Source: Epilithonimonas bovis DSM 19482 (GTDB lineage Bacteria; Bacteroidota; Bacteroidia; Flavobacteriales; Weeksellaceae). From it: DNA of 57,573 bases. Positions 27,244 through 35,976 of the stretch are shown here, in pieces. The notes beneath the pieces are model-generated. The model ran no database searches and had not been told where the DNA came from. It worked only from the letters and a program-made list of their open reading frames with translations. The stretch lies in the NCBI RefSeq assembly GCF_900108115.1, contig NZ_FTPU01000021.1, forward strand, positions 1 through 57,573, read 5' to 3'. The stretch's first letter is position 1, and every line of letters starts with the position of its first letter. Both the position numbers and the translations under genes were made by a program.

Positions 27244-27288
27244 CCTTTAAAATTTCAATGCGCAAATATCTTAATTAATAATGAATTG

Positions 27289-27296
27289 CAAAAATA
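27289..27296 (-). promoter_or_regulatory. -7 box of the barrel protein-lptC operon
   Basis: TATTTTTG on the minus strand, 45 bases before the ATG at 27243. Confidence 0.5.
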
Positions 27297-27403
27297 TATT
27301 TCGGTTAAAGTTTGTTAAGTCCTTACGGCAATTGCGGGATCTTTAGCAACCAATACCTTACAATATAAGATTGTCCCCGTTTGTCGTTTTGATCTGTTTG
27401 CAG

Positions 27404-27438
27404 AAAATCTGTCAACTAAAATCTGTCAACTAAAATCT
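27404..27438. repeat. 14-bp tandem repeat, 2.5 copies, upstream of holB
   Basis: AAAATCTGTCAACT occurs twice perfectly (27404-27417, 27418-27431), followed by a third partial AAAATCT. It ends 6 bases before a -7 box, occupying the -33 region, where an activator or repressor would bind. Confidence 0.75.
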
Positions 27439-27444
27439 AATATT

Positions 27445-27452
27445 TATCTTTG
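27445..27452 (+). promoter_or_regulatory. -7 box upstream of the small frame and holB
   Basis: TATCTTTG, a full match to TAnnTTTG. No TTG -33 element; the tandem repeat is in its place. Confidence 0.55.
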
Positions 27453-27457
27453 CTCTT

Positions 27458-27529
27458 ATGAAATCGCCGATTACAATTTTGTTAAAGTTGACTCATTTTG
27501 ATTTGGGCGATTGCATACGACCTTTTTAA
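27458..27529 (+). CDS. Possible 23-residue leader peptide
   Basis: A short frame starting at ATG 27458, six bases after a perfect -7 box, ending TAA 27527-27529, and 18 bases before holB. The product begins MKSPITILLKLTHF and has no recognisable motif. It would be the first frame met by ribosomes on the holB mRNA. A chance frame is the main alternative; there is no codon or homology evidence. Confidence 0.25.
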   Translation: MKSPITILLKLTHFDLGDCIRPF

Positions 27530-27547
27530 AAAAAATGATAATTACGT

Positions 27548-28654
27548 ATGAAATGGGACGAGATCATAGGCCAGCAATCCACCAAAAAATTATTGCAAGA
27601 CAGCATCCATGATGGAAGGGTAGGGCATGCTCAGCTTTTTGTAGGTGAAGAAGGCTTTGGTGTATTGCCTTTGGCTTTGGCCATGGCACAGGAGATTTTT
27701 GCTAAAGAAAATCCGGCATCAGTACATAAAGTTGAGAACCTTAATCATCTTGATCTGCATTTCAGTTTTCCGGTTTTTTCGGAAAAAAATGTTTCATTGA
27801 GCAAACGCTTTTTCGATAATTTCAGAGAGATGGTTTTGGCTAATCCATATTCCTCTTTCGATGACTGGACGAGCTTTTTGGAATCGGAGAACAAGCAGTT
27901 TTTCATCTCTGCAGACGAGGCTGAAGATATTGGGCAACGCTTTAACCTCAAAAGTTTTGAAGGGGGCAGTAAAATCCTTATTGTTTGGAGGGCTGATAAG
28001 ATGAACGCTGCTGCGGCCAACAAAATCCTGAAATTTTTGGAAGAACCTCCCAAAAATACTTACATCATCCTGTGCGCACCAAACACCAATGATATTTTGC
28101 CAACCATTTTATCAAGGTGCCAGATCGTCAATATACCCAGGATTGCTGACGAAGAGATCGCAGAGAAGCTAAAGGCGCACGACGCTGCAAAAGAAATTGC
28201 TTATCAGGTGCAAGGCGACTGGAATCTGGCACAGTCTCTTTTAAAGAATAGTGATTCGGCTTCAGAATTCGAAACTCTGTTTATCCAATGGGTTCGTAAT
28301 GCTTTCCAAGCCAAGAAAAAGCCGGAAGTCTTGCGCGAAATTGTGAAATGGGCAAGGCAAATCGCTGAATGGAACCGGGAGAAGCAACTCAAATTCCTTA
28401 ATTACTGTATTGAGATCTTCCGTTTGGCGATGCTGCAGAATTATGGTAATGATAACCTGGTCTACAAAAAACTCAATGAGGGCAATTTTAACTGGCAGTC
28501 ATTTTCGCGCTTTATCCATGGTGCCAACATCGTCTCTATCGTAGAGGAAATTAGCGAGGCATCTTACCATATCTCCAGAAACGCCAATTCTAAGATTGTA
28601 CTGACAGATATGGGGATTAAACTGACAAGGTACATTCACAAGCCGGCGCTGTAA
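27548..28654 (+). CDS. holB: DNA polymerase III subunit delta' (clamp loader)
   Basis: Part of the clamp-loader complex that opens the sliding clamp at primers. The 368-residue AAA+ protein begins with WDEIIGQQSTKKLLQDSI. The position of Walker A reads GEEGFGVLP, without the GKT of an ATPase, which is diagnostic of the non-hydrolysing delta' rather than DnaX. Downstream motifs are NAAAANKILKFLEEPP and the sensor region ILSRCQIVNIP. The DnaX-type zinc module is not seen. It is preceded by a promoter with a tandem repeat and a small frame. Identification is firm; regulation is unknown. Confidence 0.92.
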   Translation: MKWDEIIGQQSTKKLLQDSIHDGRVGHAQLFVGEEGFGVLPLALAMAQEIFAKENPASVHKVENLNHLDLHFSFPVFSEKNVSLSKRFFDNFREMVLANPYSSFDDWTSFLESENKQFFISADEAEDIGQRFNLKSFEGGSKILIVWRADKMNAAAANKILKFLEEPPKNTYIILCAPNTNDILPTILSRCQIVNIPRIADEEIAEKLKAHDAAKEIAYQVQGDWNLAQSLLKNSDSASEFETLFIQWVRNAFQAKKKPEVLREIVKWARQIAEWNREKQLKFLNYCIEIFRLAMLQNYGNDNLVYKKLNEGNFNWQSFSRFIHGANIVSIVEEISEASYHISRNANSKIVLTDMGIKLTRYIHKPAL

Positions 28655-28782
28655 AATTGGCGAAGATTCATTTTTTATTTTTTTTTGTGCATCCTTTAGG
28701 ACCTGCTAATTTCTTTTTTAGAAGGAAATAGCAAAACTTTTTAGGAAGATTGATCCAATCGATAATTAGTTAATAAAAAATT

Positions 28783-28802
28783 AATCAAACAAATGTTTGA
28801 TT
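28783..28802. promoter_or_regulatory. Operator-like palindrome before the TetR gene
   Basis: Nine-base inverted repeat AATCAAACA/TGTTTGATT with a 2-base centre. It overlaps the TTTG -33 element (28796-28799) of the regulator's own promoter, the expected position for TetR autorepression. Confidence 0.75.
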
Positions 28803-28827
28803 GAATGTGATTTTTGATTTAACTTTG
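28796..28827 (+). promoter_or_regulatory. Promoter of the TetR-TolC-EmrAB operon
   Basis: TTTG (28796-28799), 20 bases, TAACTTTG (28820-28827), a full -7 match. The ATG is 20 bases downstream. Confidence 0.7.
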
Positions 28828-28847
28828 CTGCGCTAAAAAAATAAAAT

Positions 28848-29480
28848 ATGCCAACTAAAGAAGAACATATTATTATGGTTGCAGAGAAACTTTTCGCAGC
28901 TAATGGTTATAATGGTACTTCGGTAAGAGATATTGCAGCCAAGGCCAAAGTGAATGTATCGATGATTTCTTATTATTTTGGTTCCAAAGAAAATCTCCTG
29001 GAAGAGCTTTTTAAGTGGCGGATGGAAGAAGGGCTTAACTTTGCCAAAAATATTTTGGGTAATGATGAGCTTAGCGAAATCCAGAAAATAGACATGTTTG
29101 TGGATAATTTTGTCAGCAGGGTACAGCGGTTGAGAGACTTTTTTCTCTTAGTCCATACCCAGCAGGTAATCAGCCAAAACAAAAATATCCAGAATTTTCT
29201 AAAGGCTTCAAAAATCAACTATATAGAAATCAATCAACAGATTATAGAAATTGGTCTGCAAAAAGGGGTTTTTACAAAAAGGCCATCCTACCATCTTTTA
29301 CAGTGTACCATCTCCGGCACAATCTTCAACGCCATGCACGGGATGAAGATCTATAAAGAATATCTTAAAAAGAATAATCCGGATTTTGATGAGAAACATT
29401 TTGAGGATCAATACTTTAAGGAAGCTGGTGCCCATGTCAAAAGCGTCCTGAGGGATATGATTGGATACAAAGCACAATAA
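28848..29480 (+). CDS. TetR/AcrR-family transcriptional regulator
   Basis: The 210-residue regulator has a TetR N-terminal DNA-binding domain: AAEKLFAANGYNGTSVRDIAAKAKV-type helix-turn-helix with the characteristic VSMISYYFGSKENLLEELF (about 34-52). The C-terminal ligand domain is helical and family-specific. It is the first gene of an operon with three efflux genes and has a 20-bp palindrome over its own promoter. The sensible model is repression of the operon relieved by a transported compound. The gap to the next gene is 34 bases with no terminator. The inducer cannot be read from the sequence. Confidence 0.95.
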   Translation: MPTKEEHIIMVAEKLFAANGYNGTSVRDIAAKAKVNVSMISYYFGSKENLLEELFKWRMEEGLNFAKNILGNDELSEIQKIDMFVDNFVSRVQRLRDFFLLVHTQQVISQNKNIQNFLKASKINYIEINQQIIEIGLQKGVFTKRPSYHLLQCTISGTIFNAMHGMKIYKEYLKKNNPDFDEKHFEDQYFKEAGAHVKSVLRDMIGYKAQ

Positions 29481-29514
29481 TTGACCATCAATAAAAATAA
29501 ACAATCATAAAACA

Positions 29515-30816
29515 GTGAATAAAATTTTAACAACAGCATTTCTAATATTGGCATTTTGCTCAGTTTCCGCACAGGAAAAGAGAATGTTAAGCCTTCAGGA
29601 AGCTGTAAAACTAGGAATAGAAAACAGCAAGAACCTGAAGATAGATCAGGCTAAAATTGAGGAATCTACAGCTAATCTTTTGGAAGCTAAAAACAGGCAG
29701 TTGCCGGAGTTCAAAGTTTCCGGGACTTATATGTATCTTCCGCTTAAGCCTAATGTGGATATCAAGATCCCCGGTGTTGCCGGCGGTGGCCCGGAGGTAA
29801 GCCAGGTTTTATACGGCTCCGCTAATTTATCGGTGCCAATCTACTCCGGAGGCAGGATAAAATATGGCATCCAGTCTGCGCAATACCTGGTGGAGGCATC
29901 TAAGTTAACTTCGGAAAATGACAAAAATGCTATTGCGTATAATATTTCGCAAGCTTATAATAATCTTTTCAAAGCGTCACAGGTTGTCCAACTTCTTCAG
30001 GAGAATCTGGCATCGTCCCAGAAAAGAGATCAGTCGTTTATTAAGTTGGAGAACAATGGCGTGATTGCCCGAAATGACCGTTTAAAAGCGCAGCTACAGA
30101 CCTCTAATATCGAGCTACAGCTGATGGAAGCACAGAACAACTACAGCATTGCCAATATTAATATGGATCTTCTGTTGGGCCTTCCTGATAATACAGAAAT
30201 TGAGGTTGATTCTAATTATATTGGTGCTGATGACCTTGGCAAGCCGGATGATTATTATCTTAATCTCGCCAGAGAAAACAGAAAAGATCTTCAGGCGCTT
30301 GACTTGCAGAGAAAAGCGGCGGCACTGGGGACAAAATCTGCCAAAGCAGAAAACCTTCCTTCGTTAGCCCTCACTGGCGGATATGTTGCAGCAGATATCC
30401 CGAAGCTTTTAACGATTACCAATGCTGTTAATTTTGGGGTAGGACTTTCTTACAATCTGTCTAATATCTGGAAAAAGAACTCCAGCCTGATGCAGTCCAA
30501 AGCAAGAGAACAGGAACTGGCGGCCAACAATGATTTGCTGAATGATAATGTAACACTGGAAGTAAAAAGGGATTATCAAAACGATCTCTACGCCCACAAA
30601 AAAATAGATGTTTATCAGAGAGCATTGGAGCAGGCGGAGGAAAATTACAGAATCACACTTAATAAATATAATGCAGGCCTGGAAACAATTACCAACCTTC
30701 TGGATGCTGATACGGCGAGAATTACAGCCAACGTGAATGTGGTAATATCCAAAGCTGATGCGGCATTAGCCCACAAAAAATTATTACAGACTACAGGGAT
30801 CATTAATAACAACTGA
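29515..30816 (+). CDS. TolC-family outer-membrane efflux protein
   Basis: The 433-residue outer-membrane channel for the EmrAB pump has a signal peptide (ending SVSAQE), then two OEP repeats beginning LSLQEAVKLGIENSKNLK and EVKRDYQNDLYAHKK. The late NKYNAGLETITNLLDAD motif is typical of the family. The start is a GTG at 29515; no in-frame ATG lies upstream, and the signal peptide begins right there. Unlike the RND channel in this window it has no lipobox. It sits between the regulator and the adaptor gene, 43 bases upstream of the latter. Confidence 0.93.
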   Translation: MNKILTTAFLILAFCSVSAQEKRMLSLQEAVKLGIENSKNLKIDQAKIEESTANLLEAKNRQLPEFKVSGTYMYLPLKPNVDIKIPGVAGGGPEVSQVLYGSANLSVPIYSGGRIKYGIQSAQYLVEASKLTSENDKNAIAYNISQAYNNLFKASQVVQLLQENLASSQKRDQSFIKLENNGVIARNDRLKAQLQTSNIELQLMEAQNNYSIANINMDLLLGLPDNTEIEVDSNYIGADDLGKPDDYYLNLARENRKDLQALDLQRKAAALGTKSAKAENLPSLALTGGYVAADIPKLLTITNAVNFGVGLSYNLSNIWKKNSSLMQSKAREQELAANNDLLNDNVTLEVKRDYQNDLYAHKKIDVYQRALEQAEENYRITLNKYNAGLETITNLLDADTARITANVNVVISKADAALAHKKLLQTTGIINNN

Positions 30817-30859
30817 TAAAATGACTTTAAACTTAGAATAAAAAACTTAAATCAATAAA

Positions 30860-31975
30860 ATGGCACAAGACAATATAAAATTTGAACAGGGAGAGGTTCC
30901 TGCAAAAAAGAAAAAAGGTCCTATTTTCTATATCATACTGGCAATAATAGCTATAGCTGCTATATTTTTCGGAGTTAGAGAATATCAATACGGTCAGGCA
31001 CATGAGGAGACCGATGATGCGCAGATTGCAGCGGATATCAGCCCGGTAATTTCAAAAATATCTGGTTATGTGGCAGAGGTAAAAGTAAAGGACAATCAGT
31101 ATGTTAAAAAAGGAGATACACTGATTGTTCTGGATAACAGAGATCAAAAAATGGCGGTTTCTTCCGCAGAAGCAGCTTTGGGAACAGCCCAGAGTAATAT
31201 TGCTTCCGCTCAGGCTGGTTCTGCGGCGGCAGCATCTGGTATTAATAATTCCAGGGCAGCTGTTCAGACTGCTAATGCACAGATAGAAGCAGCTAAAGTG
31301 AATGTATGGAGAACGCAACAGGACGTGAAAAGATATTCGGAACTGGTAAAAGACCATTCTATCACACAACAACAATATGAGCAGGCTTTGGCGGCTTATC
31401 AGACTGCTGAGAAACAACTGCAGGTTTTGGTGGATCAGAAAAATCAGGCCAATGTACAGACTGGCGTGGTAACATCGCAATCCAACGCGACGTCTCAACA
31501 GATTGGCGTTGCCAATGCGCAACTAAAACAAAGACAGGTAGATGTGGAAAATGCAAAGCTTAATCTTTCTTACACCGTCATCACGGCTAAAGAAAATGGC
31601 TATGTCTCAAAAATCCCTGTGCAGGTAGGTCAGTTTATTCAAGCTGGTTCACAATTGTTCAGTATTGTGTTAAGTAATCAAAAATGGGTTATTGCCAATT
31701 ATAAAGAAACTCAGGTTGAGAAAATGGTAGAAGGCCAAAAAGTAGAAATCGAGATTGATGCTTATCCGGATCAGAAATTCCAAGGGACCATCAGCTCTTT
31801 TTCTCCCGCAACAGGTTCTGCATTTGCATTGCTGCCTCCGGATAACGCAAGTGGAAACTTTGTAAAAGTAGTTCAGAGACTTCCTGTTAAAATCACTTTC
31901 GATAACCTTAACCCGGATATAATGAAAAAACTGCGTGTTGGGATGAATGTTAAAACTGTGGTTTCATTAAAATAA
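30860..31975 (+). CDS. HlyD/EmrA-family membrane fusion protein
   Basis: The 371-residue adaptor of a tripartite MFS exporter has a lysine-rich cytoplasmic start and one membrane segment (about 20-40, IFYIILAIIAIAAIFFG). A lipoyl half follows (ISGYVAEVKVKDNQYVKKGD), then a long Ala/Gln-rich coiled hairpin (about 90-210), the second lipoyl half (VITAKENGYVSKIPVQVGQF) and a C-terminal barrel. The single N-terminal anchor and ETDDAQI segment are EmrA-like. It lies between the TolC and EmrB genes and completes the pump. Confidence 0.95.
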   Translation: MAQDNIKFEQGEVPAKKKKGPIFYIILAIIAIAAIFFGVREYQYGQAHEETDDAQIAADISPVISKISGYVAEVKVKDNQYVKKGDTLIVLDNRDQKMAVSSAEAALGTAQSNIASAQAGSAAAASGINNSRAAVQTANAQIEAAKVNVWRTQQDVKRYSELVKDHSITQQQYEQALAAYQTAEKQLQVLVDQKNQANVQTGVVTSQSNATSQQIGVANAQLKQRQVDVENAKLNLSYTVITAKENGYVSKIPVQVGQFIQAGSQLFSIVLSNQKWVIANYKETQVEKMVEGQKVEIEIDAYPDQKFQGTISSFSPATGSAFALLPPDNASGNFVKVVQRLPVKITFDNLNPDIMKKLRVGMNVKTVVSLK

Positions 31976-32051
31976 AATAAAGAAGCTGGAAGAAGGAAGC
32001 ATGGAGTTTTAAACTTCAGTCTTCCATTTTCCATCTTCCAACTCAAAAATT

Positions 32052-33632
32052 ATGCAAGACGATTCATTAGTAGAATACGGATTTCGCAGAACCATCATTA
32101 CCATTACGGCGATTATGTGTGCACTTTTGGAGATTGTGGATTCCACAATCGTGAATGTGGCACTTAATGAGATGAAGGGTAACCTGGGAGCCACACTGTC
32201 AGAAGTGGGTTGGGTTATTACGGCATATGCCATTGGTAACGTGATTATCGTTCCAATGACCAGCTGGCTGTCTCAGCAGTTTGGGCGTAGAAATTATTTT
32301 GCGGCATCCATCATCATATTCACAGTATTCTCGTTTCTCTGCGGTAATGCAACCAACATTTGGGAACTTGTGTTTTTCCGGTTGTGCCAGGGTATTGGCG
32401 GTGGAGCACTTCTGGTGACTTCGCAAACCATCATTACAGAATCCTACCCAATCGAGAAGCGGAGCATGGCGCAGGCCATCTACGGATTGGGAGTTATTAT
32501 CGGACCAACTCTTGGGCCGCCACTGGGAGGTTATATTGTAGATAATTACAGCTGGCCATATATCTTTTATATCAATATTCCGTTGGGGATTATTGCAACG
32601 CTGCTGACTTTACAGTTTGTGAAAAGCCCGAGGTATTCTGAGAAAAGATCAGCTTCCGATGTGGATTGGCTTGGGATTGCATTACTCGCCGCATTTGTTG
32701 GCTCATTACAATATATTTTGGAAAGAGGCCACGAGGACGACTGGTTTGACAGTAAGGCTATTATTGTACTGACTATTACTGCGGTAGTAGGATTTATATT
32801 GTTCATTTGGAGAGAATTAACCTTCAAATATCCGATTGTAGAACTTCGGGTGCTCAAAAACGGTAACCTGAGAATTGGTACGGTAATGTCCTTTATTTTA
32901 GGCTTTGGTTTGTATGGTTCAACATTTATCGTTCCTCTTTATACACAGAGTATTTTAGGTTGGACCGCTTTACAGTCAGGAGCACTGATGATCCCGGCTG
33001 CGCTGACGACTGCATTTATGATGCCGATTATTGGGAAATTACTTACCAAAGGCGCTAAGCAGCAGGTGTTGGTCGCATTAGGCTTGTTTATATTCTTTGT
33101 TTACAGTTTCTGGGGTTATAAGATCCTGACACCGGATACAGGAAAAGATGCATTCTTCTGGATGCTTATTGTGAGAGGTATGGGATTAGGATTATTGTTT
33201 ATTCCGATCACATCGTTATCGCTCAGTACACTGAAAGGGCCGGAAATTGGTCAGGGTGCTGCTTTTACGGGTATGATGCGTCAGTTGGGTGGGTCATTTG
33301 GTATTGCTGCAATTACCACTTTTATTGCTAACAAAAGTGAACTTTACAGGAGCAATCTTGTTTCGCATCTTGACGTTAACGATTTTGATGTTCAGCAGAG
33401 AGTGGCCGCGCTCAAAGGGAGCTTTATAGCCAAAGGCATGTCACCGGATAAAGCCTTGCAGGCGGCTTACCAAATGCTGGATTATTCTGTAACCAAGCAG
33501 GCTACGGTGCTTTCTTATATGGACGTTTTCCTTTATTTGGGACTTATGTTTTTAATATGCATTCCGTTTGTATTATTTGTAAGAGAACGAAAAAACAAAG
33601 GTGAAAAAATAGACCTTAGTTCGGCGCATTAA
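32052..33632 (+). CDS. DHA2-family MFS drug exporter (EmrB/QacA-like)
   Basis: The 526-residue inner-membrane proton antiporter has about 14 hydrophobic segments. It has the drug-antiporter motif A region WLSQQFGRRNYF and motif C GLGVIIGPTLGPPLGGYIVD (about 135-155), and an acidic residue in the first segment (LLEIVDSTIVNVALNEM). It exports hydrophobic compounds through EmrA and TolC. The 76-base spacer from the adaptor gene carries a CTTCC-rich imperfect inverted repeat but no promoter. The operon ends at a strong terminator (33654-33689). Confidence 0.95.
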   Translation: MQDDSLVEYGFRRTIITITAIMCALLEIVDSTIVNVALNEMKGNLGATLSEVGWVITAYAIGNVIIVPMTSWLSQQFGRRNYFAASIIIFTVFSFLCGNATNIWELVFFRLCQGIGGGALLVTSQTIITESYPIEKRSMAQAIYGLGVIIGPTLGPPLGGYIVDNYSWPYIFYINIPLGIIATLLTLQFVKSPRYSEKRSASDVDWLGIALLAAFVGSLQYILERGHEDDWFDSKAIIVLTITAVVGFILFIWRELTFKYPIVELRVLKNGNLRIGTVMSFILGFGLYGSTFIVPLYTQSILGWTALQSGALMIPAALTTAFMMPIIGKLLTKGAKQQVLVALGLFIFFVYSFWGYKILTPDTGKDAFFWMLIVRGMGLGLLFIPITSLSLSTLKGPEIGQGAAFTGMMRQLGGSFGIAAITTFIANKSELYRSNLVSHLDVNDFDVQQRVAALKGSFIAKGMSPDKALQAAYQMLDYSVTKQATVLSYMDVFLYLGLMFLICIPFVLFVRERKNKGEKIDLSSAH

Positions 33633-33653
33633 TATATTTTAAAGTTGTTTGTT

Positions 33654-33689
33654 AAAAAACTCAGGATCGTCAGTGGCCCTGAGTTTTTT
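33654..33689 (+). terminator. Terminator of the TetR-TolC-EmrAB operon
   Basis: 12-bp stem AAAAAACTCAGG/CCTGAGTTTTTT (33654-33665 with 33678-33689), 12-nt loop. Confidence 0.92.
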
Positions 33690-33769
33690 ATTTTAAAATT
33701 ATAAATAGGCAATATTCATTGATTTTTTCCTAAATTAGCCACTGTTAATAACCGAATCAAAACATACAC

Positions 33770-34789
33770 ATGAGACAGGGACCACAGGATGTACTCGGCA
33801 ATCACGGAACAAACACCATTTTTACGGTTTGGAATTTTAAGGAAGGTGCATCAATCAAAGAAGCTTTTCAGCGCATTTGTGCTTTGGTAATCAACCTTAA
33901 CCATTCTGCTTATGTCCGTTTTCCGGATGATAACGCCAGTTGTGTCATGGGAATTGGTTACAATGCATGGCATTTGCTGGATTTGCCCAAACCATTACCG
34001 AAAGAGCTGGAGGAATTTGAACCCATTGTTGGAAGCCGTTATACTGCCGTTTCTACCAAAGGCGATTTGCATTTTCACCTGAAAGGATCCAATTCAAGCA
34101 TCTGTTATGATATGGCGGCAGATATTGCCAAAGTACTTTCTCCGGTGGCCGATTGCGTGGAAGAGGTGCATGGGTTTAGGTATTGGGATGGCCGTTCCAT
34201 TCTCGGTTTTGTAGACGGAACCGAAAATCCTGAAAGCAATTTGCGCGAATATTTTGGATTAATTGGTGATGATGATGAGGTTTACAAAGGTGGCAGTTAT
34301 CTTTTTGTCCAAAAGTATATTCATGATTTGGCGGCCTTTAAGGCACTTCCGGTAGAAGAACAGGAAAAAGTTTTTGGCCGCTACAAAGACAGCGATGTAG
34401 AGATGACGGATAACATCAAACCCCAAAATTCACATTCAGCGTTGGCCAATGTGGGTGATGATTTCAAAATTATCCGCGATAACCTTCCGTTTGGTAATAT
34501 GTCAACCAACGAGATGGGAACGTACTTCATTGCTTATGCAAGTACTTTCAACACGGTGAAATTGATGCTTAACAATATGTTTATTGGCAATCCTCCAGGC
34601 AATTATGACCGTTTGCTGGATTTTAGCACCGCAAAAACCGGCAGCCTGTTTTTTGTTCCGACGATGGATATGCTAGATGATTTTTCCTCTGGAGATGAAG
34701 AAACGACATCAACTGAAAATCATCCGGAAGCCGTGGATACCGTACTGCCAAAAAATGACGGCTCTTTGGGAATTGGCTCTTTAAAATAA
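33770..34789 (+). CDS. DyP-type heme peroxidase with encapsulin-targeting tail
   Basis: Dye-decolourising peroxidases use hydrogen peroxide to oxidise a broad range of substrates. The 339-residue protein has GFVDGTENP (146-154; catalytic Asp149), proximal His222 in NSHSAL and distal Arg236 in IIRDNLPFGN. After the fold there is a flexible acidic linker (about 305-328) and the terminal DGSLGIGSLK (330-339), the classic cargo-loading peptide for family 1 encapsulins. The shell gene is the next gene, 94 bases downstream on the same strand. The enzyme is therefore expected inside a protein nanocompartment in the cytoplasm. The promoter is not clear; the best -7 candidate is TAAATTAG at 33731-33738. 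Confidence 0.97.
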   Translation: MRQGPQDVLGNHGTNTIFTVWNFKEGASIKEAFQRICALVINLNHSAYVRFPDDNASCVMGIGYNAWHLLDLPKPLPKELEEFEPIVGSRYTAVSTKGDLHFHLKGSNSSICYDMAADIAKVLSPVADCVEEVHGFRYWDGRSILGFVDGTENPESNLREYFGLIGDDDEVYKGGSYLFVQKYIHDLAAFKALPVEEQEKVFGRYKDSDVEMTDNIKPQNSHSALANVGDDFKIIRDNLPFGNMSTNEMGTYFIAYASTFNTVKLMLNNMFIGNPPGNYDRLLDFSTAKTGSLFFVPTMDMLDDFSSGDEETTSTENHPEAVDTVLPKNDGSLGIGSLK

Positions 34790-34883
34790 GTAAGCTTTGG
34801 CAAAGTTAAAACGATAGAAACATCAGAGTAACGATGCCTTTATATTGATCAAATTTTACACATTATATAAAAAACTAAACGAT

Positions 34884-35687
34884 ATGAATAATTTACACCG
34901 TAAGTTGGCTCCCATTTCCGAAGGAGCGTGGGCGCAAATCGAAGAAGAAGCGGTACGCACACTCAAAAGATATCTTGCCGCAAGAAAAGTGGTAGATGTT
35001 GACGGCCCTAATGGTTTTGATCTTTCTGCCGTTGGCACTGGGCATATTCAGCCAGTTGAGTCACCGGGCGAAGGGGTACAGGCGGCTGTGCGCAAAGTAA
35101 ACCCAGTGGTTGAGTTCCGGGTTCCTTTTGAACTGACACGAGAGGCGATTGATGATGTCGAACGCGGTTCCGCAGACTCAGACTGGCAGCCGTTAAAAGA
35201 CGCTGCAGAGAAAATAGCTTTTGCAGAGGACCGCGCCATTTTTGAAGGTTATGCCGCGGCAGGCATTCAGGGGATTCGTGAAGGCAGCAGCAATCGTGCG
35301 CTCAAACTGCCGGCAAGCATCAAAAATTATCCCGACACAATTGCCCGTGCATTAAGTGAACTGAGGTTTGCCGGAGTCAACGGGCCTTATGTTTTGGTTC
35401 TGGGAGCTGATGCTTATACGGTGGCCAGTGGCGGGAGCGATGAAGGTTATCCAATGCTGCACCACCTGCAGGAACTGATTGATGGCGAAATTATCTGGGC
35501 ACCGGCAATCAAAGGTGGTTTTGTAATCTCTACCCGTGGTGGTGATTTTAAGCTCACTCTTGGCCAGGACATTTCCATCGGTTATCTAAGCCATACTGAT
35601 ACTTCGGTGAAGCTCTATCTTCAGGAGAGTTTTACCTTCCAGTTTTATACTTCGGAGGCTGTCGTTGTGCTGGATCCTGCAGAGTAA
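34884..35687 (+). CDS. Family 1 encapsulin shell protein
   Basis: Self-assembles (typically 60 copies, HK97-capsid fold) into a nanocompartment that packages the DyP peroxidase encoded just upstream. The 267-residue product starts MNNLHRKLAPISEGAWAQIE, the conserved N-terminal arm that forms the cargo-binding groove. It continues with the P-domain (ADSDWQPLKDAAEKIAFAED) and A-domain (GPYVLVLGADAY), ending SFTFQFYTSEAVVVLDPAE. I use ATG 34884; an in-frame ATG 39 bases earlier would add 13 residues not found in the family. A terminator follows at 35711-35743. Confidence 0.97.
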   Translation: MNNLHRKLAPISEGAWAQIEEEAVRTLKRYLAARKVVDVDGPNGFDLSAVGTGHIQPVESPGEGVQAAVRKVNPVVEFRVPFELTREAIDDVERGSADSDWQPLKDAAEKIAFAEDRAIFEGYAAAGIQGIREGSSNRALKLPASIKNYPDTIARALSELRFAGVNGPYVLVLGADAYTVASGGSDEGYPMLHHLQELIDGEIIWAPAIKGGFVISTRGGDFKLTLGQDISIGYLSHTDTSVKLYLQESFTFQFYTSEAVVVLDPAE

Positions 35688-35710
35688 CTTTTTAATAAAT
35701 CAATTGATAG

Positions 35711-35743
35711 AAAACTCAGGATTGTAGCAGTTCTGGGTTTTTG
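35711..35743 (+). terminator. Terminator of the DyP-encapsulin operon
   Basis: 9-bp stem AAAACTCAG/CTGGGTTTT (one G-U), 13-nt loop, T run. Its left arm and loop start resemble the terminator at 33654. Confidence 0.8.
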
Positions 35744-35842
35744 TATTACATGCCTATAAAAATTATAGAGATGAACATTAATGACATACCGAAAAATAGA
35801 AGTATAATATTCACAATATTCCCGCTAATGAGTCACATTTTA

Positions 35843-35934
35843 CAGATTTAAATTTGAGCATCTGCGCCATCGGAATAATCTGCGAGAATTGAAAATAATC
35901 AGAATCCTTTTTAATGAAGTATAGGTGTTGACCT
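35843..35934. repeat. Dispersed intergenic repeat, copy A
   Basis: Shares with copy B, in the same order, CAGATTTA (35843-35850), AATCTGCGAGAATTG (35877-35891), AAAATAA, and a 21-base block starting ATGAAGTATAG and ending TGACCT (35914-35934). It lies in the leader of the acetyltransferase gene. A -7-like TAAATTTG is at 35849-35856. Confidence 0.65.
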
Positions 35935-35976
35935 GAAAATGTCTTATGATCTCTAAAAAATTATTATTACAAATAG

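Noticed and set aside
27404-27438. Start of a CRISPR array
   Set aside because: Repeat units are 14 bp and directly contiguous, with no spacers.
33770-35687. Prophage remnant suggested by the HK97-fold protein
   Set aside because: The HK97-like protein is an encapsulin with a tagged DyP cargo; no portal, terminase or protease nearby.
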